From positions 1 through 64,000 of the forward strand of contig NZ_JAHXGQ010000008.1 in NCBI RefSeq assembly GCF_019375475.1: a stretch of DNA of 64,000 bases. The letters are read 5' to 3'. Source of the DNA: Saccharothrix obliqua. Lineage in GTDB: Bacteria; Actinomycetota; Actinomycetes; Mycobacteriales; Pseudonocardiaceae. Positions 34,315-43,700 of this stretch are shown here, in pieces (positions within the stretch are counted from its first letter, which is position 1; every line of letters starts with the position of its first letter). Made by a program: the position numbers and the translations under genes. Below the pieces are notes generated by a model. The model searched no databases. It saw nothing but the letters and a program-made list of their open reading frames with translations, and was not told the DNA's origin.

Positions 34315-34721
34315 ACCCCGACTTCATCGGCCGCGGCTGGGGCTTCCCGCTGCGGGTGGGCCCGACCGGTGGTATCGCGATGGTGGACCGGGACGTGGAG
34401 ATCCAGCAGGCGATCCGCCTGATCCTGGGCACCGCGCCCGGCGAGCGCCCGATGCGGCCCGAGTTCGGGTGCGGCATCCACGAGCACGTGTTCGCGTCGG
34501 CCGACCACGCGACGGCGGGCGACATCGCCCGCGAGGTGCGCATCGCGCTGGACCGCTGGGAACCACGGATCGAGACGACCGACGTGGTGGTGGCGTTCGA
34601 CTCCGTGGAGGTCGGCACGCTCTACATCGACGTCCACTACACCGTCCGCGCCACCAACGACCAGCGCAACCTGGTGTTCCCGTTCTACACGATCCCCTCC
34701 GAGGAAGGGGGCGGAAACTGA
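34311..34721 (+). CDS. CIS baseplate wedge protein (GPW/gp25-like)
   Basis: 136 residues with the gp25 signature: QAIRLILGTAPGERPMRPEFGCGIHEHVF and the following EVRIALDRWEPRIE. It links the baseplate wedge to the first sheath ring. GTG 34311 overlaps the PAAR stop, and its own stop shares one base with the next ATG. Confidence 0.94.
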   Translation: MNPDFIGRGWGFPLRVGPTGGIAMVDRDVEIQQAIRLILGTAPGERPMRPEFGCGIHEHVFASADHATAGDIAREVRIALDRWEPRIETTDVVVAFDSVEVGTLYIDVHYTVRATNDQRNLVFPFYTIPSEEGGGN

Positions 34722-36661
34722 TGGTGCTGCCCGCGCCCGACCTGGACGACCGCCGCTTCCAGCAGCTCGTGGACGAGGCCAAGCGGTACGTCCAGCAGAG
34801 CTGTCCGGAGTGGACGGACCACAACGTGTCCGACCCCGGCGTCACCCTCATCGAGACGTTCGCGCACATGGTGGACCAGCTGGTGTACCGGCTGAACCGC
34901 GTGCCGGAGAAGAACTACCTGGCGTTCCTGGACCTGTTGGGCGTTCGGCTGTTCCCGCCGACGGCGGCACGGGCGGACGTCACGTTCTGGTTGTCCGCGC
35001 CGCAGCCGGAGACCGTGCTGCTGCCCGCGGGCACCGAGGTCGCCACGGGTGGTGGCGACACCGACGAGCCGGTGGTGTTCGCGACCGCCGACGAGCTGCC
35101 GATCGTGCCGTCGTCGTTGACCCGCCTGGTCACGGCGTCCGCGCGCGGCGATTACGCGGACCGCACCAGGGACCTGGAGGCGGGCAAGGACGTGGCGTGC
35201 TTCCAGGCCGCGCCCGCGCCCGGCGACGCCACCCTGTTCGGCCTGTCCGCGGCCGTGCCGCGGTGCGCCGTGGTGCTGCGGCTGGACAGCCAGGTGGAGG
35301 GCATCGGCGTCGACCCGCGCCAGCCGCCGCTGGTGTGGGAGGCGTGGGACGGCCACGCGTGGGTCGAGTGCGCCACGGACGAGGACACCACGGGCGGCCT
35401 GAACCGGCCCGGTGAGGTCGTGCTGCACGTGCCCGCCGGGCACACCGCGTCCGTCGTCGCCGGGCAGCGCGCGGGCTGGCTGCGGTGCCGGGTGACCGAA
35501 CCGCTGGCCGGTCAGCCGTTCTACAGCGAGTCGCCGACCGTGCGCGAGGCCGAGGCGTTCACCATCGGCGGCACCACGGCGGTCGAGCACGCCGAGGTGG
35601 AGGACGACGTCCTGCTGGGCGTGTCGGCTGGTGTGCCGGGCCAGCGGTTCCGGCTGCCCACCGCGCCGGTGCTGGCCGACGGCGAGCCGGTGGTGGTGCA
35701 GGTGTCCGACGGCGCAGGGTGGGTGGACTGGACCGCGGTGGAGGACTTCGGCTCGTCCGGTCCCGACGACCGGCACGTGGTGCTGGACGCGAGCGCCGGC
35801 GAGTTCCAGTTCCCGCCCGCGGTGCGGGAACCCGACGGTTCGCTGCGCCGCTACGGCGCCGTGCCGGCGAAGGGCGCGGCGATCCGCGTGCCCCGTTACC
35901 GGACGGGCGGCGGTCGGGCGGGCAACGTGGCGCGTGGCGCGATTTCCGTGCTGCGCAGCTCCGAGCCGTACGTGTCGTCGGTGGAGAACCGGGAGGCCGC
36001 GATCGGCGGCGTCGACGCGGAGACGGTGGACGAGGCGAAGGTCCGGGTGCCGCACCAACTCCGGGTGTGGGAGCGCGCGGTGACCGCCGAGGACCACGAG
36101 CTGATCGCGCGGCAGGCCGTGCCGTCGCTGGCGAGGGTGCGTTGCCTGCCGGTGACCGGCGAAGCGGGCGGCGCGCGGGTGCTGGTGGTGCCCGACGCGG
36201 TCGCCGACGAGGGCGACCGGTTGCGGTTCGAGCAGTTGATGCCGTCCGAGGACGTGCTGGCGACGGTGGCGCGCCGGCTGGACGAGCGTCGGATGATCGG
36301 TGCGCGGCTGGTCGTGGAACCGCCGCGCTACCAGGGGATCACGGTGGTGGCCCGGCTGGTTTCCGCGGCGCCCGACGGCAACCGCGTGCACCAGGAGGCG
36401 TTGGACGCGTTGTACCGGTACCTCAACCCGCTGCGCGGCGGTCCGGACGGCACCGGTTGGGAGTTCGGGCGGTCGGTCCAGTTCGGGGAGGTGTTCGCGG
36501 TGCTGCAACGGGTTCCGGGCGTGACGCTGGTGGAGGAGGTCCGGTTGTTCCCGGCCAACCCGTTGACCGGGGCCCGCGGCACACCGGTGGAACACCTCGA
36601 ACTCGCCCCGAACGCGCTGGTGTTCTCGCACCAGCACCAGGTCGCGGTCGGCGCGCGATGA
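34721..36661 (+). CDS. CIS baseplate protein J-like (Pvc11/gp6-like)
   Basis: 646 residues. It begins with the conserved DDRRFQQLVDEAKRYVQQSCPEWTDHNVSDPGVTLIETFAHMVDQLVYRLNRVPEKNYLAFLDLLG. The C-terminal half holds the baseplate J elements (RTGGGRAGNVARGAI, ENREAAIGGVDAETVDEAKVRVPHQL). It forms the main wedge framework of the baseplate. Coupled to the next gene by ATGA. Confidence 0.93.
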   Translation: MVLPAPDLDDRRFQQLVDEAKRYVQQSCPEWTDHNVSDPGVTLIETFAHMVDQLVYRLNRVPEKNYLAFLDLLGVRLFPPTAARADVTFWLSAPQPETVLLPAGTEVATGGGDTDEPVVFATADELPIVPSSLTRLVTASARGDYADRTRDLEAGKDVACFQAAPAPGDATLFGLSAAVPRCAVVLRLDSQVEGIGVDPRQPPLVWEAWDGHAWVECATDEDTTGGLNRPGEVVLHVPAGHTASVVAGQRAGWLRCRVTEPLAGQPFYSESPTVREAEAFTIGGTTAVEHAEVEDDVLLGVSAGVPGQRFRLPTAPVLADGEPVVVQVSDGAGWVDWTAVEDFGSSGPDDRHVVLDASAGEFQFPPAVREPDGSLRRYGAVPAKGAAIRVPRYRTGGGRAGNVARGAISVLRSSEPYVSSVENREAAIGGVDAETVDEAKVRVPHQLRVWERAVTAEDHELIARQAVPSLARVRCLPVTGEAGGARVLVVPDAVADEGDRLRFEQLMPSEDVLATVARRLDERRMIGARLVVEPPRYQGITVVARLVSAAPDGNRVHQEALDALYRYLNPLRGGPDGTGWEFGRSVQFGEVFAVLQRVPGVTLVEEVRLFPANPLTGARGTPVEHLELAPNALVFSHQHQVAVGAR

Positions 36662-37206
36662 GCCGGGCCGCGCTGCCCGAGCTGCCGAGCACCCACCCGC
36701 TCGGCGGGATGCTGCCCGGCCTGTACGCCGCGGACGACCTGGCGCAGCGGTTCACCGGCGGGCTGGACGCCGTGCTGTCCGCGATCCTGTCCACTTTGGA
36801 CAACCTGCCCGCGTACCTGGACCCGGCGCTCGCGCCGGAGGACTTCGTGGTGTGGTTGGCGTCCTGGGTGTCGGCGGAGGTCGACCCGGCGTGGCCGGTG
36901 GCGCGGCGGCGGGAGGTCGTGCGCCGGACCGTGGCGCTGCACCAACGCCGCGGCACCGCGCGGGGTCTGGTGGAGCGGCTGGAGCTGGCGCTCGGCGTGC
37001 GGGCGGAGGTGTCGGACGGCGCGGGGGTCCGGTGGTCGACCACGCCGGACACCGAGCTGCCCGGCTCGCCGGTGGAGGAGGTGGTGGTGCGCGTGCGGCC
37101 CGGCTCCGGGCCCGTCGACCCGGACCGCGTGGCGGCGCTGGTGGCCGCGGTGTGCCCGGTGCACCTCCGGTTCACCGTGGAGGTGCGGTCCGGGGAGGAG
37201 CCGTGA
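36658..37206 (+). CDS. CIS tail protein I-like baseplate protein (Pvc12/gp7-like)
   Basis: 182 residues: STHPLGGMLPGLYAADDLAQRFTGGLDAVLSAILSTLDNLPAYLDP, then DFVVWLASWVSAEVDPAWPVARRREVVRRTVALHQRRGTARGLVERLELALGV. This is the tail-protein I family, the partner of the J protein in the wedge. In systems that bind target cells a fibre gene normally follows; none does here. Confidence 0.9.
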   Translation: MSRAALPELPSTHPLGGMLPGLYAADDLAQRFTGGLDAVLSAILSTLDNLPAYLDPALAPEDFVVWLASWVSAEVDPAWPVARRREVVRRTVALHQRRGTARGLVERLELALGVRAEVSDGAGVRWSTTPDTELPGSPVEEVVVRVRPGSGPVDPDRVAALVAAVCPVHLRFTVEVRSGEEP

Positions 37207-38426
37207 CGGCCCGGTCGTGCCCGCAGTGCGGCGCGGCGGTGGACGCCTCCGACGACTTCTGCGGCAACTGCGGCAACTACCTGGGGTGGGGCGCTCGACC
37301 CGCACCGCCCGCGCCGGTGGCGGAGCGGTCGTCGCGTGACGTGGACGCGGCCGGTGGACCACGCGTGGAGGAGCCGGGCTCGCGTGGCGCGGTCGATGAG
37401 CCGCCAGTGCGGGAGGGCGGGTGGTCGCCGGGACCGCGTGGTGCGACTGGTGGACCGCCGGTGGAGGAGAGCGGGTGGCCGCCGGACCCGCCCGGCGCGG
37501 TCGGGCCGTCCGCGGCGGCGGGCGTTGTCGACGAGCCGCGGGGAGCGGGTGCGGTCGACCCGCCTGGCCCGCCCGGGGCACCCCTCGACGCGGCGGGTCG
37601 GCGTGACGAGCGGTCGGCCGGCGGGCCCCGCCAGGTGGGTGGAGCGGCGGGGGACCGGGCTGCCGGGTACCTCGGGCCGGTGACGCCCGGTCGGCCGGAC
37701 GCGAAGCGGCCGTTGCCGACCACCGGCGCCGACGTGTCGGTGGTCGGGCCGCCGTGCCCGAACTGCGGCACCACGAACCCGCCGGACCGGAGGTTCTGCC
37801 GCCGCTGCGCCACCCCGCTGCACCCGGACGGGACCGCGACGCCGGCCGCGCGGCGGGGCCGGTGGCGGTGGCGGGGCGACCGCTCGCGGTGGCTGCGCCG
37901 GTTGGCGGCCCTGCTGGCGGTCGTCGTCCTCGTGGTCGCGGCGTGGTTGTTCCACCCGAAGGCGTTGGAGCTGTGGGAGGACCTGAGGGACCGGTTGGCC
38001 ACGGCCGCACCCGTCGCACCCGCGGGCGTCACCGCCAACGCCGAGGTCCCCGGTCACCCGGCGACCTCCGCGGCGGACGGGCTGTCCAACCGGTACTGGG
38101 GCGCGCCGGCCGTCGGCGACGAGGTGCGGTTCGCGTTCGCCGCGCCGTTCCGGCTGCTGTCGCTGGTCGTGCACACGGGCGCGTCCGCCGAGGAGGAGGG
38201 CTTCGCCGGCCAGGCGCGCCCGACCACGGTCGACGTCCTGGTCACCACGGCGGACGGCGGCACGCGCGCGCTCACCCTGCACCTTGAGGACCGACCCGGC
38301 CCGCAACGCACCGACACCGGCATCAGCGACGTGGTGGAGATCCGCTTCACCGTGCGCACCGCCGCGGGGCTGGCGGAGGGCAGGCACGTCGCGCTGGGCG
38401 AGGTCGAGTTCTTCCGCCGCCCCTGA
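37203..38426 (+). CDS. Zinc-ribbon, transmembrane, discoidin-like protein (CisA-like candidate)
   Basis: 407 residues, GTG overlapping the tail I stop. Two zinc ribbons (CPQCG...CGNCG, residues 6-24; CPNCG...CRRCA, about 185-203) flank a long Pro/Gly/Asp-rich disordered linker. One membrane helix lies at about 231-252 (LAALLAVVVLVVAAWLF). The last ~140 residues look like a discoidin/galactose-binding beta sandwich (ATSAADGLSNRYWG ... VVEIRFTVRTAAGL) and would lie outside. Its place as the last operon gene and this topology recall the membrane mediator CisA that links cytoplasmic CIS firing to the membrane in Streptomyces; homology is inferred. Confidence 0.72.
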   Translation: MTARSCPQCGAAVDASDDFCGNCGNYLGWGARPAPPAPVAERSSRDVDAAGGPRVEEPGSRGAVDEPPVREGGWSPGPRGATGGPPVEESGWPPDPPGAVGPSAAAGVVDEPRGAGAVDPPGPPGAPLDAAGRRDERSAGGPRQVGGAAGDRAAGYLGPVTPGRPDAKRPLPTTGADVSVVGPPCPNCGTTNPPDRRFCRRCATPLHPDGTATPAARRGRWRWRGDRSRWLRRLAALLAVVVLVVAAWLFHPKALELWEDLRDRLATAAPVAPAGVTANAEVPGHPATSAADGLSNRYWGAPAVGDEVRFAFAAPFRLLSLVVHTGASAEEEGFAGQARPTTVDVLVTTADGGTRALTLHLEDRPGPQRTDTGISDVVEIRFTVRTAAGLAEGRHVALGEVEFFRRP

Positions 38427-38538
38427 CCGTCCGGGCACCGCGGGCGGCAAGTCGGGCACCGGTGGCCCGCGCGCCTCCCCGGACACCTGCGGCAGGCACA
38501 CCATCGAGGTGTACGACGAAGCGAGCGGAGGAGGCGAC

Positions 38539-39621
38539 ATGGACATCGCCGTGGTCACCGGACCGGCCGGAGTGGTCGGCGGCGCGGCCGTGCGGGTGCT
38601 GTCGACCCGGTTCGACCTCGTGGTCGGGCTCGGCGGCCCACCGCGTCGTGGCACGCCGAACGGCGTCCACCACCACCCGGTGGACTTGCGTGATCCCGAA
38701 GCGGTGTCCCGGGCGTTGGCCGAGTACGGCGCGGATGTGCGACTGGTCGTCCACACGGCCGCGCACCCCGCCCATCCCACCGCCGGTCCGCCGGGCGCGT
38801 TCGACCCCGCCGCGCACACCACGGTCGCCCTGCTGGAGGCGGTCCGGGCGCACTGCCCGGACGCGGTGTTCGCGCTGGACTCCGCGATCGACGTCTACGG
38901 CGACCTGTCGCGCGGGTTGCCGCTGGTGGAAGCCCCCACCCGCTGGGAGCTGGACCCGGTGCACCGGTGGCACGACCACGGCGTGGACGAGTCGGTCCCG
39001 CTCGGTCGCGCGGACCGGTCGCTCCCGGCGCTGTCCCTGCTCGCGGCCGATCTCGCCGCGCAGGACCACGGTCGGCGGCACGGCCTCGCGGTCGGCGTGT
39101 TCCGCTCCGGCCCGCTGACCTCCGCCGAGCACGCCCCGCCCGGCCGGCACGGGTTCGTGTCGCGGCTCGTGCGGGACGCCGTGCGCGGCACGCCGTTCGC
39201 CATCCGCGGCCACGGCGGCAAGCAGGTGCGGGACGTGCTGGACGCGGCCGACCTGGTGGAGATGATCTGGCACTTCTACCGCGCGCCGCGCCCCGGCGAG
39301 GTCTACCACGCCGGTGGCGGCCGGGACCGCGGCCACTCGGTGCTGGAGGTCATCGGCGAGTACGAGCACCTGACCGGTCGCGAGGTGCGGTTCGAGTACG
39401 ACCCGGAACCCGGTTATGCGGACGGCCGGTGGTGGCTCACCGACACCCGCCGCTTCCGCCGGCACTACCCCGCCTGGCGGCCGACCCGCGGCCTGGTGGA
39501 CGTGCTGGCCGCGGCGCACCGGTACTGGAGCGGCTTCGGCGCGGATGGCGGTCTTGACCGCGCGCCGACGTCGGAGTTTGCTGGCAGCACCCTCGCCACG
39601 GTTCGCTTGAACCGGCTCTGA
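38539..39621 (+). CDS. NAD-dependent epimerase/dehydratase-like protein, catalytic pair missing
   Basis: 360 residues from ATG 38539 (GGAGGAGG upstream). It follows the extended SDR fold of CDP-paratose/tyvelose epimerases: VTGPAGVVGGAAVRVL for the nucleotide loop, DSAIDVYGD, RGHGGKQVRDVLDAADLVEM and VYHAGGG. Where active members have Y-x-x-x-K before LAAD, this protein has SLPALSLLAADLAAQ, so neither Tyr nor Lys is present. It may bind a nucleotide without catalysis, or use other residues. It lies between the CIS operon and the second LuxR gene. Confidence 0.8.
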   Translation: MDIAVVTGPAGVVGGAAVRVLSTRFDLVVGLGGPPRRGTPNGVHHHPVDLRDPEAVSRALAEYGADVRLVVHTAAHPAHPTAGPPGAFDPAAHTTVALLEAVRAHCPDAVFALDSAIDVYGDLSRGLPLVEAPTRWELDPVHRWHDHGVDESVPLGRADRSLPALSLLAADLAAQDHGRRHGLAVGVFRSGPLTSAEHAPPGRHGFVSRLVRDAVRGTPFAIRGHGGKQVRDVLDAADLVEMIWHFYRAPRPGEVYHAGGGRDRGHSVLEVIGEYEHLTGREVRFEYDPEPGYADGRWWLTDTRRFRRHYPAWRPTRGLVDVLAAAHRYWSGFGADGGLDRAPTSEFAGSTLATVRLNRL

Positions 39622-39716
39622 AGGTCTTCTGAAGAACCGCTGTAGACGCGTTTGAGAAGACGTGAAGCCGCGCCTCGCACACTCGGATGTGCAATCCGGG
39701 ACTGTGGGAGGCAGTG

Positions 39717-40340
39717 GTGGACAAGCGAGTTCGGGTCGTCGTCCAAGCCGCGGATCAGCTCAGCATGGCGGGTCTGACCAGTTTCCTCGGGGCGCGGCCC
39801 GAGGTCGCCCTGGTCGGTCCGGACCGCTGGGCCGAGGCCGAGGTCGCGGTGGTGGCGGTGAGCAGGTTGGGCGAGGAGGTCGCCGCCCGGTTGCGCGGGC
39901 TGGCGGCGCAGGTTCGGGTACCCGTGGTGCTGGTGCTCGACGAGATCGGCGAGGCGGACGTGCTGACCGCCGTGGAGTGCCGCGCGGTGGCGATCCTGCC
40001 GCGGGCGGGCGCGACGGGGGACCGGGTGCTGCGCGCCGTGCTCGCCGCCGCGTCCGGTGGCGGCGTGATGCCGCCGAACATGGTGGCCGAACTCCTCGAC
40101 CACGTGCGGAGGTTGCAGCGGCAGCTGGTGGCGCCCGCGTCGGAGCGCGGCAAGCTCACCAACCGCGAGGTCGAGGTGCTGCGGCTGATGGCGGACGGGC
40201 TGGACACCGCCGAGATCGCCTCCACGCTGTGCTACTCGGAGCGGACCATCAAGAACGTGTTCTACGGGATCACCAGCCGGCTCAACCTGCGCAACCGGCC
40301 GCACGCCGTCGCCTACGCGTTGCGCAAGGGCGTGATCTGA
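39717..40340 (+). CDS. LuxR/NarL-type regulator with degenerate receiver (CIS locus, right)
   Basis: 207 residues from GTG 39717 (GGAGG 39707-39711). The helix-turn-helix LTNREVEVLRLMADGLDTAEIASTLCYSERTIKNVFYGIT closely matches the regulator at 18,186. The receiver half lacks the usual phosphorylation residues: beta 3 ends AVVAVSRLGEEV, with no Asp, and the beta-5 Lys is Arg (AILPRAG). It is probably active without phosphorylation or controlled by binding. Its position at the other end of the injection locus suggests a role in CIS expression. Confidence 0.87.
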   Translation: MDKRVRVVVQAADQLSMAGLTSFLGARPEVALVGPDRWAEAEVAVVAVSRLGEEVAARLRGLAAQVRVPVVLVLDEIGEADVLTAVECRAVAILPRAGATGDRVLRAVLAAASGGGVMPPNMVAELLDHVRRLQRQLVAPASERGKLTNREVEVLRLMADGLDTAEIASTLCYSERTIKNVFYGITSRLNLRNRPHAVAYALRKGVI

Positions 40341-40341
40341 G

Positions 40342-40515
40342 GTGGCCGCGCCGACCGCCGACGCGGCGCGGCTGCGGCACGTGGTGGACCTGGTGGTGCG
40401 TGCCCGCCGCTCGCGGGTCCGGCCCGCGCCCGTGACGGCGGAGTGGACGATGTCGGACCGCGGCGTGATCGAGGCGGTGTCCGCCGACGAGGCGGAGGGG
40501 GCGTCCGAGCGGTGA
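40342..40515 (+). CDS. Possible small protein after the LuxR gene
   Basis: 57 residues, GTG one base after the luxR stop. Composition: basic middle (RARRSRVRP) and acidic end (AVSADEAEGASER). GC third-position bias is strong through to the TGA, and the spacing implies coupling. Ribosome site weak (TGAGG). No family recognised. Confidence 0.4.
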   Translation: MAAPTADAARLRHVVDLVVRARRSRVRPAPVTAEWTMSDRGVIEAVSADEAEGASER

Positions 40516-40750
40516 CGCGGGCCGTGGGACGTGGACCGACCGGTCGGGGGCCGGTCGGTGGATCGTCCGAACCGTTGGCAGCGGGCCGGTCGGGCGCGGG
40601 TGCGTCGAGTGTGGACCGGCCGGGTGCGGGTCGACGGGACGCGGGCCGGCCGGGCGAGGGCCGGGCGGACCGGGACGGGGCGGCGCAGGGGGTCGCCCGG
40701 GGACCGGGGGCGGGCGGCGGGGGAGCGCGGCTCCTCCGCCGCCCGGTGCG
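40516..40750. other. G-skewed low-complexity intergenic stretch
   Basis: 235 bp of GGTCGG/CGGGCCGG-type short repeats between convergent genes. Frames crossing it code for Arg/Gly/Asp strings without ribosome sites. No gene called. Confidence 0.55.
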
Positions 40751-43700
40751 TCAGCCGCCGGTGATGCGGCGGACGTCCCACGCGGCGCCGAGCCCGCGGT
40801 AGAGCGCGACCGCCTCCCGCCGGGTGTCCGCCGCCTCCGCGCCGCGACCCCGCCGCTCCAGCAGCACCGCGCCGTCCTCCAGGGTCTGCGCCAACTCGTA
40901 GGTGCGGCCGACCGACCGGTAGTGGGCGGCCACGTCGAGCAGCCCGTCCGGGTCTTCGTCGAACAGGCACCGGCAGCGCCGCGCCGCCGCCGCGGCCCGT
41001 GCCACCGAGGTCTCCCGACCGGCCTCCTCCTCGCACGCCTCGACCGCGTCGCGGGCCGCGGCGCGGTCGCCGCAGTGCAGCGCCATGCGCACCAGCTCGG
41101 GCAACCACTGGTGGCGCAGCGTCGTCTCCACGGCACGCGCGGCGTCCAGCATCCCGCCGAGCAACCGCACCGCGCCCGGGTGGTCGCCCGCGCGCGCGGC
41201 GGCCGTCGCCTGCGCCGCCAGCAGGAAATCGCAGTTCTCCAGGTACGCCACCGTCACCAGGGGCAGCTCGCCGCCGGCCGCGAGGTGCGCCCGGAGCCGG
41301 ACGTCGTCATCGCGGTGCACCGCGATCAACGCGGCCACGCCGTGCAGCAGCACCGGACCGCCCTCGCGCAACCCGAACCCGGTCAGCTCCGGGTCGTCCG
41401 CGAGCAGCTGATCCAGCCGCCCCACCGCCTCGTCCCAACCACCCAGCCAGAACTGGTGCACGGCCGCGCCGAGGTGCAGGCCCGCCACCGGTGTGCCCGG
41501 ACCGGCCACGGCGAACGCCTGGCGCAGCGTGTCCGTCGCCTCGGTCAGCCGGTCCAGGCACTGGAGGGTGAACACCCGGTTGTCCAAAAGCACCAGCCGC
41601 AGGTCGGTGAAGCCCTGGTCGGTGCCGACGACCTCCAGCGCCTGGTCGAGGTAGCCGACGGCACGCACGTAGTCCCGCCGCACGACGTCGACCTGCCACA
41701 GCACCTCCAGCGCCTGGCCGATGGCGAACGGGTCGCCCGCGCGCCGCCCCGCCTCGATGGCCAGGCGCGCGCTCGCCGCCGACGCGTCCAGCTCGCCCAC
41801 GCCCGCCCGCTGCACCAGCGCGCGCAACGACAGCAGCCGCGCCCGCCAGGTGTCGGTGAGCACCGGGTCGGCGAGCGCTTCGTCCAGCGCTTCCAACGCG
41901 TCACGCGGGCGGGAAGCGCGGAACGGCACGTACGCCAGCGTCCAGCGCGCCTCGGCGATCCGGTCCGGGTCGCGCAGCCGGGGCAGGGCGCGCCGGGTCT
42001 GCTCCTCGGCCTCGGCGTCGTGCCCGATCCGGAACAACGCGGTGCCCAGGTAGGCGGTCAGCACCGGGTACCGGTCGTCCTGGCCGTCGGCCGAGCGGAT
42101 GCAGCGGTGCAGCAGCTCGACCGCCACCAGCGGCGCCCGGTGCACCAGCGTGGGCGCGCGTGCCACCAGCCACGGCACCGCCCACGCGCCGATCTCGTCC
42201 GAGATGGCCAGCAACTGCCCGGCCACGCGCTCGGCGGGCGCGTCGACCCGCGCGAGCGCCTGCGCCGCCTGCCGGTGCAGCGCGGTGCGCACCGGCGGCG
42301 GTGTCCTCTCGTACAACGCCTGCCGCAGCACCGGGTGGCGGAAGGCGACGCGTGGCCCGGCGTCACGCAGCACGCCCGCAGCGATGGCCTCCGTGAACGC
42401 CGGCAGCAGGGCGGGCACCGGCCGGTCGAGCACCAGCGACAGGTCGCCGACGGCGAACTCACCGCCGAGCAGCGCCGCGAACCGCAACACCTCGCGGGTC
42501 GGCGCGGACACGAAGTCCAGCCGGTCGGCCACCGCCGACACCAACGACGGCGGCGTGCGGTCCAGGACGTCGGGCGACACGTCCGCCAGCCCCGTGTCGT
42601 ACCGGATGGCCCGCTCGCGCACCAGGGTCTCGGCGACCTCCCGCGCGTACAGCGGGTTGCCGCCCGCCCACGTCGCGATCCGGCGCAGCACCGGACCGGG
42701 CTCGCCGCCCACCAGCGCGGCCACCACGCCCGCCACCGCGGCGTCGCTCAGCGGGGCGAGGTCGAGCACCACGCCGCCGCGCTCCACGTCCCGCCGCAAC
42801 CGCGTCACACCGCCGTGGCGCGGCACCGGCCGAGCCGCGGCGATCAGCAGCAGCGGCAGCCGGCGGGTGCTCGCGACGAGCCGCCGCCACAGCTCCACGC
42901 TGTCCTCGTCGGCCCACTGGACGTCGTCCAGCGCCAGCACCAGCGGCCCGTCACCGCACAGCTCCTCCACCAGCGCCACCAGCCGGTCGACGGCCTGCGC
43001 GGTCGGGTCGGCGCCGGCGAACACCGAGCCGGACGCGGGCCGCCGGTCCCGCAGCTCCCGCGCGGCCTCCGCGCGCCGCGGATCGGGCGAGCGCACGTCC
43101 ACGCCCAGGCAGTCCAGCGCCGGCCGCAGCGGGAACCGGGGGCTCAGCTCGTCGGCCACGGCGTGCGCCACCGGGAAGCCCGCGGCGGCGGCGCGGGCCA
43201 GCGCCACGTCCAGCAGGGTCGACTTGCCGATGCCCATCTCGCCCTCGACCCACAGCGCGCCGCCCCGGCCGGCGGTGAGGTCGGCGATCAGCTCCCGCAC
43301 GACGCCGATCTCGTCGGCGCGGCCGAACAACACGGGTTCGACCGGCACGGCGACGGGCGGTGCCGACACCCGCACGGCCTCCCGGCGGGGTTCGGGCCGC
43401 GTGCCCAGCACCCGCTCGTGCGCGGCACGCAGGCCGGGACCGGGTTCCACGTCGAGTTCGTCCCGCAGCACGCGCCGGGCCTCGCGGAACACCTCCAGCG
43501 CCTCGGCGCCCCGGCCCGCCCGGTGCAGTGCCGACATCAGCAGCTCGCGGGCGTGCTCCCGCAGCGGTTCCTCGGTCACCAGCGCGCCCAGCTCGGCGAT
43601 CACGTCGCGGTGCGCGCCGGTCGCCAGCGCGGCCTCGGCCCGCAGCTCGCGGGCCGCGCTGCGCGCGTCGCCGAGCCGAGCCCGGTAAGCCCGCGCGAAC

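Noticed and set aside
40443..40802. 119-residue Gly/Arg-rich frame after the LuxR gene
   Set aside because: Reads through G-skewed repeats into the 3' end of the opposite SARP gene without support.
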